From: HyVt-105 sp049975425
Lineage (GTDB): Bacteria > Bacteroidota > Bacteroidia > Bacteroidales > VadinHA17
Length of the DNA: 64,000 bases
Direction: 5' to 3'
Assembly (NCBI GenBank): GCA_049975425.1
Contig: JBNGDI010000010.1
Location: 1-64,000, forward strand
Part shown: piece after piece, positions 1-8,564 of the stretch
Numbering within the stretch: position 1 is the first letter of the stretch
Layout: every line of letters starts with the position of its first letter
The notes under the pieces: model-generated
The model's database searches: none
What the model saw: the letters and a program-made list of their open reading frames with translations, nothing else
What the model was told of the DNA's origin: nothing
Translations under genes and position numbers: made by a program

Positions 1-145
1 TCTCTCAGGGTATCATGCTAAGATATCTGAAACTTGCGAATTTGAGGACGTAGTTGCCATGTTGGGTCCTTGAATAGTCCATAATCGTTGCAAAGAATGA
101 TTCCCGGGATTATAAAAAGCCGGTGGGCAAAATGGGGTGTTTGTA

Positions 146-175
146 TTGTTCAATTCGTAAAAATCCATAACTTTG
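146..175 (+). promoter_or_regulatory. Bacteroidota-type promoter for tRNA-Gln
   Basis: TAACTTTG at 168-175 matches the Bacteroidota -7 consensus TAnnTTTG, and a TTG at 146-148 lies 19 bases upstream, where the -33 element is expected. The tRNA starts 18 bases downstream. The assignment rests on consensus match and position only. The rest of 1-193 shows no supportable gene. Confidence 0.5.
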
Positions 176-193
176 CAACCCGTAAAAGCAGAT

Positions 194-269
194 TGCCCCG
201 TGGTGTAATTGGCAACACGTCTGACTCTGGATCAGAAGAGTTCAGGTTCGAGCCCTGACGGGGCAACCA
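194..269 (+). tRNA. tRNA-Gln (anticodon CTG)
   Basis: A full cloverleaf can be folded. The acceptor stem is 194-200 with 259-265, the D stem is GTGT/ACAC, and the anticodon stem TCTGA/TCAGA encloses a loop whose middle three bases (227-229) are CTG. The T arm has GTTCGAG, the discriminator is A266, and CCA is encoded at 267-269. It reads CAG codons. A rho-independent terminator follows ten bases later, so it is a single-gene unit. Confidence 0.95.
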
Positions 270-278
270 CCAAAGAAA

Positions 279-310
279 GGCCGCAGCCGCAGGTTGCGGC
301 CATTTTTTTT
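279..310 (+). terminator. Rho-independent terminator after tRNA-Gln
   Basis: GGCCGCA (279-285) pairs perfectly with TGCGGCC (295-301), followed by a run of eight T (303-310). It sits directly behind the tRNA gene. No gene is seen between here and 493. Confidence 0.8.
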
Positions 311-492
311 GCGGCACGGCAAAATGAAAGTTCTTTCGGTGAAGCCGGACCGCGAAAAAATGGGCCCCCTTTCGCGCATTTCCCCGATAAATGATTGAAA
401 TTTTCAAATAATTGGAAGGTTTCTGATGTTAAATCCGCAAATTTTGATGCAACATTGCTATCAGATCCTTTTTTATAACAAAAACTTCTATC

Positions 493-2118
493 ATGATAAA
501 GAACATCTCACTGATCATTCCCATGGCAATCGCAATTATCACAGCCAACAGCTGCCAGCAGCCAGGTCCCGGCCCCATTGAGGCAGGCGAAAACATTGCC
601 GTGGTTTCCACCCGTTACGGGAAGGTCCGGGGATATATCGACGACGGCATCTTTGCCTTCAAAGGCATCCCCTATGCCCGCGCCGACCGGTTCATGCCTC
701 CCCAGGCACCTGACAAATGGGAAGATGTCCGCCAGTGTACCATTTACGGCCCGCAGGCCATGCAGAATAAAGCACAGAACTGGCGAGGACAGAGTGATGA
801 AAATTTCGGTTTCCAGTTTTGCATCGAACCGATGGATGAAAAAGAGTGCCTGGTTCTCAATGTGTGGACGCAGGGTATCAACGACGGTAAAAAACGCCCG
901 GTATGGGTATGGATCCATGGCGGTGGGTACTCTGCCGGGTCGGCCAACCAGCTGCCTTTCTTCGATGGGCGCTCACTGGCAGCCAAAGGCGATATTGTAG
1001 TGGTTACCGTCAATCACCGTCTGAACACCCTGGGTTACCTCGATTTAAGAGGCCTGGGCGGCAAATACACCGAATCGGTGAACCTGGGGATGCAGGACCT
1101 GGTAGCCGCCCTGCAATGGGTTCACGACAATATCACTCAATTCGGTGGAGACCCGAACATCGTAACCATTGACGGTCAGTCAGGGGGCGGCGGCAAAGTG
1201 TCCACCCTGATGGCCATGCCCTCGGCCGCAGGCCTGTTCCACCGGGCAATCGTTCAGAGCGGATCGACACTGACGGTTGGCAACAGCGAAGCCAGCAAGG
1301 CTTTCGGCCTGGCCTTCACAGAGGAACTGGGCATCACCTCCGAAGAGGCAGACAAGCTGAACGATTTCACTTATGAGGAACTTGTAGCGGCCAGCCGGCG
1401 CGCTTCGATGAAAATGAGAGAATCGGGACAATTCATGATGAGGGGAGGAGAAGGACCCACCGTAGACGGGAAATACATCACACAACATCCGTTCGAACCT
1501 GCCCCCGCGGAATTCTCAAAAGACGTGCCCATGCTGATCGGCTCCAACCTGAACGAATTCGGGTACCGTAACCGCCAGATCATCACGCCCCAGACCATGG
1601 AGCAGGTAAAAGCAACGCTTACCGAACGTTATGGGGCAGAAAATGCCGAAAAGTATATCGAGGCATACCAGGAAGCCTATCCTGACGACGACCAGCCACA
1701 GCATATTCTTACCACATCCGTTCGTACGAATGCGATCAAGCAGGCCACTGTCAAGAATGCGCAGGGCGGTGCTCCGGCGTATGTTTATCTGTTTGAATGG
1801 CAGTCGCCTGTGAATGATGGCAGCCTGGGTGCTGCCCATGGAATGGAACTGCCTTTCATGTTCAATAACATTGCCATGGCACGCACGTTAACCGGTGGAG
1901 GGAAAGAAGCCTACGAGCTTGCCGATAAAATCAGCTCAGCCTGGATAAGCTTTGTCAAAACCGGCGATCCCAACTGCACTGAATTGCCGGAATGGGCTCC
2001 CTATACCCCGGAAGAAGGAGCCACCATGGTGTTTGACAATACGTGTGAAGTCAGGCACAATTTCGATCAGGCATTGATAGACCTGGTATCGACCCTGCCG
2101 CCTCCGCGCAGAAGATAA
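493..2118 (+). CDS. Secreted type-B carboxylesterase (lipoprotein)
   Basis: A 541-residue alpha/beta-hydrolase of the carboxylesterase type B (para-nitrobenzyl esterase) family, which hydrolyses carboxylic esters. The N-terminus is a lipoprotein signal ending in the lipobox ITANSC, so it should be lipid-anchored outside the cytoplasm. The oxyanion-hole motif HGGGY is present. The catalytic triad is readable: Ser230 in GQSGG (usually GESAG; here Gln precedes Ser), Glu355 in NLNEFG and His449 in AAHGME. Length is normal for the family. It precedes the SusC/SusD unit but is separated by 600 bases carrying a regulatory region, so it is probably a separate transcript. Removing acetyl or other acyl groups from hemicellulose is a reasonable guess from context, not shown by the sequence. 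Confidence 0.88.
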   Translation: MIKNISLIIPMAIAIITANSCQQPGPGPIEAGENIAVVSTRYGKVRGYIDDGIFAFKGIPYARADRFMPPQAPDKWEDVRQCTIYGPQAMQNKAQNWRGQSDENFGFQFCIEPMDEKECLVLNVWTQGINDGKKRPVWVWIHGGGYSAGSANQLPFFDGRSLAAKGDIVVVTVNHRLNTLGYLDLRGLGGKYTESVNLGMQDLVAALQWVHDNITQFGGDPNIVTIDGQSGGGGKVSTLMAMPSAAGLFHRAIVQSGSTLTVGNSEASKAFGLAFTEELGITSEEADKLNDFTYEELVAASRRASMKMRESGQFMMRGGEGPTVDGKYITQHPFEPAPAEFSKDVPMLIGSNLNEFGYRNRQIITPQTMEQVKATLTERYGAENAEKYIEAYQEAYPDDDQPQHILTTSVRTNAIKQATVKNAQGGAPAYVYLFEWQSPVNDGSLGAAHGMELPFMFNNIAMARTLTGGGKEAYELADKISSAWISFVKTGDPNCTELPEWAPYTPEEGATMVFDNTCEVRHNFDQALIDLVSTLPPPRRR

Positions 2119-2403
2119 CAGGACCTACCGCTATTCCCGGAATATTATTCTGAGAGCAGGCCTTACTCAAGGTATACCTGTCAGGATATTTATTTACCGG
2201 ATTCCCCAGGCTTTGGGTGGCAATCAACCACCATGTCGCCCATATTGTCGTAACCACAGACATACACCCCTTATATCCTTACTTTTTAGGGTAAGGCTTG
2301 CCAGTCATGAAAGCTAAAAAGGTAGCGGCATGAACATGCCGCAGGACTTACCGGAATAAAATTATCCCTTCATTTGTTTCCATTCCTTTTCGTACGAAAA
2401 TAA

Positions 2404-2420
2404 AGTGTACAATATACACT
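2404..2420. promoter_or_regulatory. 17-bp palindrome, candidate sugar-regulator operator
   Basis: AGTGTA (2404-2409), five bases, then TACACT (2415-2420): a perfect inverted repeat with 6-bp arms. The same 6-5-6 arrangement with one arm mismatch (AGTTTA/TACACT) occurs at 28865-28881 before the GH31 gene, at nearly the same distance from a shared promoter block. A NUDIX-type regulator is encoded at 27878-28624 and is the simplest candidate binder, but that link is inference. Confidence 0.45.
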
Positions 2421-2453
2421 ATCAAGCAAGTCCACGGCTGATAAGAGCAGGAT

Positions 2454-2519
2454 AAGCAAATTATTATAATAAACGGACAAAATAGTATCAATGCGGCGGA
2501 TGAAGTATGATTAATTTTA
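2454..2519 (+). promoter_or_regulatory. Shared promoter block, copy 1 (SusC)
   Basis: This block aligns closely with 28916-28981 upstream of the GH31 gene. Its core GACAAAATAGTATCA (2476-2490) is identical there and has a one-base variant at 35647-35661 before the mannanase operon. TAATTTTA at 2512-2519, conserved in copy 2, resembles the -7 element TAnnTTTG and lies 21 bases past the core. The core would then sit just upstream of or over the -33 region, as expected of an activator site. Confidence 0.6.
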
Positions 2520-2717
2520 TAATTGTTCACAAGCAGCGGCTATGCAGAACAAAGCTCCCAGGCACTTTCCCCGCTCGGCATCTGATATCCCTGTCTTTTT
2601 TCAGATTGCACAGCATAGCCGGGCTGTTCCCGGAACGGCATCTGATCGCAGCGTATCGGTCCCGTCCGGAATTTCTGCTGAAACATTCATCCTAACCAAA
2701 ACAAAAAACCCAACACT

Positions 2718-5700
2718 ATGAAACAACTTTTTGTGATGATTCTCTTTTTCATCAGTCTTGGCCTTTACGGTCAGCGACTGACGGTAACGGGGACGGTCAC
2801 CGAGGAACCCACTGGTGAACCGATACCCGGTGTGGCTGTGGTTATCAAAGGGACCACTTTTGGTACGACAACCGATAGCAATGGCCAATACTCCATTGAG
2901 GCCTCCGTGAACGATGTGCTTGTTTTTTCCTTTCTGGGCATGCAGACACGGGAAGTTTCCGTTACATCCTCAAGAATAGATGTGGCACTCGTTCCGGAGC
3001 TCATTGACCTGGAAGAAGTGGTAGTTACAGGATACGGCATCCAGAAGAAGGCATTGATCACGGGAGCCAACCAGAATGTAAAAGGGGAGCAGATCGCGGA
3101 GCTGAACACCGGAACGGCCATGGAAGCCCTGCAGGGGCTCACTCCAGGAGTAAGCATTACCCGGAACAATGGTCAGCCCGGAGCGGGCACCAAGGTTTAC
3201 ATCCGTGGGATGGGAACCATATACGATGCTGACCCTCTGTACATTGTGGACGGGGTTCCGGTAGGCAACATCGATTACCTGAACCCGTCGGATATTGAAT
3301 CGGTCGACATTCTGAAAGACGCTGCCTCGGCTGCCATTTACGGGGCCAGGGCTGCCAACGGCGTAATTCTGGTTACCACCACCAAGGGAGAGCGCGGCAC
3401 CCGGCCTATGGTACGGTATGACACTTACTACGGACTGCAGAACATTTACAGGAACCTGACCCCCCTGACTGCTCAGGAGTACATGTATATTATGGACGAG
3501 GGCCGGGTAAACGACGGCCTGGAACCATATGACTGGGAAACCATGCTGAAAAACAACAGCTGGCTCAACAACAATTTCCCCGACGACCTGGGCACTCAGC
3601 TCGGTGAAGAGATCTGGGCCATGCTGCAGGACGGCTGGGAGGGAACCAACTGGATCAACGAGATCACCAAGGAGGATGCCCCCATGGTAAGCCACGCACT
3701 GTCGGTCACGGGAGGTAGCAGCAATGTTATTTACTCTCTGGGGTTCTCTTACCTGGACCAGACGGGGATCATTGCCGGGGATCTGATCGATGCCGGCCTG
3801 AAGAGGATGACGGCCAGGATCAATACGGAATATATCCTGTACCGGGCCGACGACTATGACATCATTAAAGTGGGTGAAAATTTCACCTACACCAACAATG
3901 TGAACCGGTCGGTGGGAACAGGCAATATATACTGGAACGACCTGCACGACGCCCTGGTAATCAATCCGCTGATGCCGGCTTACTGGGACAAATCGCCCGA
4001 TCCTCATGGTTTTACGCCCATTCTGGAAGGAGTATCGAACAACCAGACGAACCCGCTGGCCACCTGTTTTTACCGGCACAATTACGGCTGGTACAAGGGG
4101 AACGACATCAAAGGAAATGTGTATGCTGAAATACAGCCTGTCAAAAATCTGGTGTTCAGGTCGGCATTCGGTATTGATGCCTGGTTTGGAAGCGGCAGGT
4201 CGTGGAGTCCCATATACGCCCTGGGAACACTTTACAGCAATCCCAAGGATGCCGTAAACCAGAACATGTATTTCGGGAACAACTGGACATGGACCAACAC
4301 CCTGACCTACGACCTGCACCTGGGCGATCACAGGATCACCGCACTGGTGGGGAACGAGATGTACAAGAACCAGATTAACCGGGAAGTAGGCGGATGGATG
4401 GCCGATTCAAGGTTCCAGGATCCCGATTATGCTTATCTGAACAATGTGGATAAAAGCGATGTGAACTCCATCAGCACCTGGGGAGCCGACTGGGCTGCCG
4501 GAGGAGGCGGGATCATGTCGTATATCGGAAGGCTGCAGTATAACTTCAGAGAAAAGTACCTGTTCACCGCCATTATGCGGGCCGACGGTTCTTCCAACTT
4601 TGCGGAAGGCAAAAGATGGGGAACCTTCCCCTCAGTTGCCGTGGGATGGGTGATTTCCGAAGAAGACTTCATGATCGGTACATCGGATTTCCTGAATTTT
4701 GCCAAGCTGAGGGCCAGCTGGGGGCAGAACGGAAACCAGTCGATCGATAATTTCATTTACAGTTCAACCATCCGATACCTGAGCCCGGGATACTACTTCG
4801 GTGAATCCAAAACCGTTTCACATCCCACAGCCGTACCTGCCCGCGTTACCAATCCCGATGTAACATGGGAAACTTCGGAACAGCTTAACATCGGGCTGGA
4901 TGCCCGGTTGTTCAACCACCGCATGTCGCTCACTTTTGACTGGTACAGGAAAATGACCAGAGACTGGCTGGTGGTAGCGCCCATCCTCGGAACGGCAGGC
5001 GCCGACGCCCCGTGGATCAACGGCGGAGATATCATGAACAGGGGATTTGAAGTATCCGTTGGCTGGGACGACAGTTTCGGCGACCTGAACTACGGTATTT
5101 CGGTGATGGGAGCACACAACCACAATGAAATTACCCGGATCGCCAATGCCGACGGGATCATTCACGGTCCACCGCATGTATTATCACAGGGAACGGCAGC
5201 CATTTCGCGGTGCGAAGTGGGTTATCCCATCGGATATTTCTATGGTTTTGAAACCGACGGGATCCTGCAGAACCAGGACGATGTGGATGCCTATGTCACT
5301 CCGGAAGGGATTCCCTATTTCAGTGACCAGCGGCCGGGCGACATCAAGTTTGTCGATCAGAACCTGGACGGGGTGATTGATGAACTGGACAAGGTCATGA
5401 TCGGTGATCCGAATCCCGATTTCGAACTGGGTATGCAGCTGCATGCCGATTACAAAGGGATCTATGCCAGTGCCACCCTCACCGGGCGGTTCGGAATGCA
5501 GGTGGCAAGGTCATACCGTTCGTTTGCCGACAATTTCGACCAGAACTATACTACAGATATTTTCAACCGCTGGCACGGGGAAGGAACGTCAGACCGGATC
5601 CCTCGCCTGAGTTCTTCTTCCCACAGGAACACGAACTTCATATCCGACATCTATATCTATGATGCCGATTACCTGAGGATCAGCAACCTCACGGTGGGAT

Positions 5701-5909
5701 ATATGCTGGACGACCTGCTCAGGGACTTCAACGCCGTTTCAAGTGCTAAAGTGTATGTGGCCTTCAAAAACCTGCACACTTTCACAAAATACGACGGAAT
5801 GGATCCTGAGGTGAGTTTCGGACATGATGCAAGCTGGGCCTCGGGAATAGATCTTGGTTTATACCCTCAGGCCAGAACGGTGATGTTCGGTTTAAGTGTT
5901 TCTTTTTAA
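2718..5909 (+). CDS. SusC/RagA-type TonB-dependent glycan importer
   Basis: A 1063-residue outer-membrane transporter that, with its SusD lid, carries oligosaccharides into the periplasm using TonB energy. It has a signal peptide (MKQLFVMILFFISLGLYGQ), a carboxypeptidase-regulatory-like beta-sandwich at about 22-95 (VTGTVTEEPTGEPIPGVAV), then a TonB plug from about 105 with the SusC signature segments VVTGYGIQKK, IRGMGTIYDADPLYIVDG and LKDAASAAIYGARAANGVI. The rest is a beta-barrel ending in the aromatic FGLSVSF expected for outer-membrane insertion. No long N-terminal STN domain is present, so it is unlikely to signal through an anti-sigma factor. SusD starts 21 bases downstream. Confidence 0.97.
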   Translation: MKQLFVMILFFISLGLYGQRLTVTGTVTEEPTGEPIPGVAVVIKGTTFGTTTDSNGQYSIEASVNDVLVFSFLGMQTREVSVTSSRIDVALVPELIDLEEVVVTGYGIQKKALITGANQNVKGEQIAELNTGTAMEALQGLTPGVSITRNNGQPGAGTKVYIRGMGTIYDADPLYIVDGVPVGNIDYLNPSDIESVDILKDAASAAIYGARAANGVILVTTTKGERGTRPMVRYDTYYGLQNIYRNLTPLTAQEYMYIMDEGRVNDGLEPYDWETMLKNNSWLNNNFPDDLGTQLGEEIWAMLQDGWEGTNWINEITKEDAPMVSHALSVTGGSSNVIYSLGFSYLDQTGIIAGDLIDAGLKRMTARINTEYILYRADDYDIIKVGENFTYTNNVNRSVGTGNIYWNDLHDALVINPLMPAYWDKSPDPHGFTPILEGVSNNQTNPLATCFYRHNYGWYKGNDIKGNVYAEIQPVKNLVFRSAFGIDAWFGSGRSWSPIYALGTLYSNPKDAVNQNMYFGNNWTWTNTLTYDLHLGDHRITALVGNEMYKNQINREVGGWMADSRFQDPDYAYLNNVDKSDVNSISTWGADWAAGGGGIMSYIGRLQYNFREKYLFTAIMRADGSSNFAEGKRWGTFPSVAVGWVISEEDFMIGTSDFLNFAKLRASWGQNGNQSIDNFIYSSTIRYLSPGYYFGESKTVSHPTAVPARVTNPDVTWETSEQLNIGLDARLFNHRMSLTFDWYRKMTRDWLVVAPILGTAGADAPWINGGDIMNRGFEVSVGWDDSFGDLNYGISVMGAHNHNEITRIANADGIIHGPPHVLSQGTAAISRCEVGYPIGYFYGFETDGILQNQDDVDAYVTPEGIPYFSDQRPGDIKFVDQNLDGVIDELDKVMIGDPNPDFELGMQLHADYKGIYASATLTGRFGMQVARSYRSFADNFDQNYTTDIFNRWHGEGTSDRIPRLSSSSHRNTNFISDIYIYDADYLRISNLTVGYMLDDLLRDFNAVSSAKVYVAFKNLHTFTKYDGMDPEVSFGHDASWASGIDLGLYPQARTVMFGLSVSF

Positions 5910-5930
5910 AACGGAAAAAACAATCAACCC

Positions 5931-7634
5931 ATGAAGAAACTTATATATATCATTTCTGTCACACTCCTGGTAGTCATAGCTGCAGGGTGTGAAGACTTTC
6001 TGGATACAAGAAACCTGTATGAGAAAAGTCTGGATAATTACTACGAAACACCCCAGGATATCAACGAAGCCATGGCAGGTGTATACCATGCCATGTACAC
6101 CCCCGATGTGCTCAGTATGGAAGGGTTGGCCGCAAACCTCCTTTCGGATATGATGCTGGCAGGCGGAGGCCCCGATGACAAAACCGCAAAAAGGATTGAT
6201 AATTTCACAGACCCCGAGGAAGATACATACCACGACCTCTGGACCCAATCGTTCAACGGTATCTACCGGGCCAACACCATTATTGAGAAAATGCAGGATG
6301 CCGATTTTTCGGAACATTTCTATACCGAGGAAGAAGCCACCGAATTCAAAAACCAGGCTCTGGGAGAGGCTTATTTCATGCGGGCTTTCTTCTATTTCAG
6401 GCTGGGCAAATTTTTTGGCGGGGTACCTCTGATCCTTTCCGTGGATGCACCGAGGGATGTCCCGAGAGCTTCCTTTACGGAAACCTTTGCACAGATTGCA
6501 TCCGATCTGGTCATGGCCATTGAAACAATGCCCGACAAGCCGATCACTGAGATCCCGCTCGAGCGTTATGGTCATGCAACCAAATGGGTGGCTGAAGGTT
6601 ATCTGGGAAGAGTATATCTGTTTTACACCGGCTATATGACCAACATGGAGAATTCACCAACCGCCGAGCTTCCCCTGGCCGACGGCGGATCCCTGTCAGC
6701 CTCACAGGTGGCCGGATACCTGGAAGACTGCATTGACAACAGCGGCCATGAGCTGGCAGAAGATTTCCGGAATCTGTGGCCATATTCATACATAAATGAG
6801 AGTGCCGGTGAAGTGGTTTTGCCCTGGGCAGAGGCCGAAGGCCTTGCCTGGGTGGGACAGGACGGTCCTTTTTCCAATATAGGAACCGGGAATTTTGAAA
6901 CCATGTTTGTTACCCGGTATGCCTTCGGTAACTGGCAGTGGGGCCAGTACTACAACAACCGGCTGCCTCTTTACTTTGGCATGCGCGACAATTCCCTGGT
7001 GCCATTCGGCCAGGGATGGGGTTGGGGAACAGTGAATTACCAGTTCTGGAACAGCTGGGACGACAACGACCCGAGAAAGAAAGGCTCTATCCTGGAAACC
7101 GGAAGCGCTGAAATGGGAACACAGGATTATGCAGGTGACAAGGGAGACCATGAAACAGGCTATTTTAACAAGAAATATCACAGCCTGCAGCATAACGGTC
7201 CTGACGGAGTATGCGGCATGTTCTATTACGTTTACGGTATCACAAACAAAGACATGCAGCTGTGGCATGCCCAGGATTATATTCTGATGCGTTTTGCCGA
7301 TGTTTTGCTCATGCACTCGGAAATTACCGAAACCCCTGCCGGAATGGACGAGGTACGGGATCGGGCCGGTCTGATTCCTCACGGAACTTATTCACTGGCA
7401 AACCTGAAAGAAGAGCGCAAATACGAATTTGCCTTTGAAGGGTTACGCTGGTTCGACCTGGTACGCTGGGGGGATGTGAATACCGCCTTCGATTATACCC
7501 TGGATGTAAGAAACTCGGGCATGGATGCAGAGTACAGCGTGACCTACCGGCCCGAGACCAAGGGTCTGCTGCCCGTGCCGGAAACGGAGATCCGGCTTTC
7601 CAACGGCGTGTATCAGCAAAATCCGGGCTGGTAA
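5931..7634 (+). CDS. SusD/RagB-type glycan-binding lipoprotein
   Basis: A 567-residue SusD-family protein that binds glycans at the cell surface and caps the adjacent SusC barrel. The lipobox VIAAGC gives a Cys followed by acidic residues (EDFLD), the usual surface-export pattern. The N-terminal segment (tetratricopeptide-like helices with NGIYRANTIIEKM and EAYFMRAFFYFRLGKFFGGVPL) and the C-terminal segment (ERKYEFAFEGLRWFDLVRWG, then LLPVPETEI and NPGW) are the family's hallmark stretches. It lies 21 bases after SusC and is cotranscribed. The ligand cannot be read from sequence; context suggests a hemicellulose. Confidence 0.97.
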   Translation: MKKLIYIISVTLLVVIAAGCEDFLDTRNLYEKSLDNYYETPQDINEAMAGVYHAMYTPDVLSMEGLAANLLSDMMLAGGGPDDKTAKRIDNFTDPEEDTYHDLWTQSFNGIYRANTIIEKMQDADFSEHFYTEEEATEFKNQALGEAYFMRAFFYFRLGKFFGGVPLILSVDAPRDVPRASFTETFAQIASDLVMAIETMPDKPITEIPLERYGHATKWVAEGYLGRVYLFYTGYMTNMENSPTAELPLADGGSLSASQVAGYLEDCIDNSGHELAEDFRNLWPYSYINESAGEVVLPWAEAEGLAWVGQDGPFSNIGTGNFETMFVTRYAFGNWQWGQYYNNRLPLYFGMRDNSLVPFGQGWGWGTVNYQFWNSWDDNDPRKKGSILETGSAEMGTQDYAGDKGDHETGYFNKKYHSLQHNGPDGVCGMFYYVYGITNKDMQLWHAQDYILMRFADVLLMHSEITETPAGMDEVRDRAGLIPHGTYSLANLKEERKYEFAFEGLRWFDLVRWGDVNTAFDYTLDVRNSGMDAEYSVTYRPETKGLLPVPETEIRLSNGVYQQNPGW

Positions 7635-7667
7635 AAAAAGATGATGGAAATCAAAAAATACAGAACG

Positions 7668-8471
7668 ATGAAAAACAAAATCATATCAAGCCTCTTTACC
7701 GGGATCCTCACACTGGCATTTATCGCCTGTGAGCCCATAGCTGAAAGGGAAACCCTTGAAAACAGCACCACGGTTGACGGAGTGACTCTCGTGGCAACCC
7801 AGAGCACACCGGGAGGGAATGAGATCACCCTGGAAATGACCACCCCCGGAGTTACCGGTTACTGGAATTACAACCTGGGCAAGGCCCTGACCAACAAGGT
7901 GACTATTATTTATCCCATTCCCGGAACTGCCACATTCAAATATGTGGGAACACTTGGAGCCGAATTTTTCGAAAAGACCATTGATGTTCAGATTGACCAG
8001 CTCGACCACGCCCTCGACCAGGACTGGTATGACCTGGTCAGCGAAAATACCGCTGCCGGCAAAACCTGGGTTTATGACGGTGTTCCCGGCGACGGAGGAC
8101 TCTGGTGGTACATGTCGGCTCCCTATAACTGGGAAGAACTGTGGTGGAATGCAGGAGGGTCAGGCGACATGCCCCCGGTAGATGCCTCCGGTAAAATGGT
8201 GTTTGACCTAGACGGGGCTGCCAATTACACCTATTATGCGGCACCCGATGCCGATCCCGAGGTGGGCAGTTTTGTGCTGGATGTCAAGAACCAGACTCTG
8301 AAGGTAAACGGACCCAATATTCTCGGAGGGGCCGCCACAGCCGGTTACGATATCGGGAACCACGACGGCCTGTACCAGATCATTTCACTGACCGGGGATG
8401 AAATGATCCTGTATGTGGACAACAATGCCTGGGGTACAGGCTGGACCTGGCATTTCAAGCCGGCAGAATAA
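7668..8471 (+). CDS. Surface glycan-binding lipoprotein (SusE position)
   Basis: About 267 residues from the Met at 7668; an upstream ATG at 7641 would add nine residues before an otherwise normal lipoprotein signal ending in AFIAC. The Cys is followed by EPIAERE, the acidic surface-export tag. An N-terminal Ig-like segment (about 35-110) is followed by a Trp- and Tyr-rich C-terminal domain (WWYMSAPYNWEELWW, WGTGWTWHF) that looks like an aromatic glycan-binding platform. It occupies the SusE/SGBP slot directly after SusD, and no catalytic motif is visible. The role as a surface glycan-binding protein is inferred from position and composition; the exact family is not recognised. Confidence 0.75.
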   Translation: MKNKIISSLFTGILTLAFIACEPIAERETLENSTTVDGVTLVATQSTPGGNEITLEMTTPGVTGYWNYNLGKALTNKVTIIYPIPGTATFKYVGTLGAEFFEKTIDVQIDQLDHALDQDWYDLVSENTAAGKTWVYDGVPGDGGLWWYMSAPYNWEELWWNAGGSGDMPPVDASGKMVFDLDGAANYTYYAAPDADPEVGSFVLDVKNQTLKVNGPNILGGAATAGYDIGNHDGLYQIISLTGDEMILYVDNNAWGTGWTWHFKPAE

Positions 8472-8487
8472 CACCGGAATGTTTCAG

Positions 8488-8529
8488 GAAAAGAGGGTTT
8501 TATACCGGCCGGTATAAAACCCTCTTTTC
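8488..8529 (+). terminator. Perfect 42-bp palindrome, attenuator or terminator
   Basis: Bases 8488-8508 are exactly complementary to 8509-8529, centred on CCGGCCGG, giving a stem of up to 19-21 bp. The 3' arm ends in CTCTTTTC. It lies between the SusE-position gene and the GH16 gene. It could cap the upstream transcript or lower downstream expression. Because it is palindromic and has A/T tracts on both sides, it could also act on the other strand. Confidence 0.65.
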
Positions 8530-8564
8530 ACTTTTCCATAGCCAACAATAATACCCGAAAAAAT

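Larger units (their letters stand above)
2119..2717. other. 599-bp regulatory intergenic region before SusC
   Basis: No convincing gene is present. It holds a perfect 7-bp hairpin without a T run (2325-2331 with 2336-2342, loop GAAC), the 17-bp palindrome at 2404-2420, the shared promoter block at 2454-2519, and an imperfect direct repeat with a 60-bp period in the presumed leader (CGGCATCTGAT at 2576-2586 and 2636-2646). The distance from the promoter block to the SusC start implies a leader of about 190 bases. Confidence 0.6.

Noticed and set aside
2970..4331. 453-residue open frame opposite SusC
   Set aside because: It is a shadow of a clear SusC gene; the product has no signal, domain or family resemblance.
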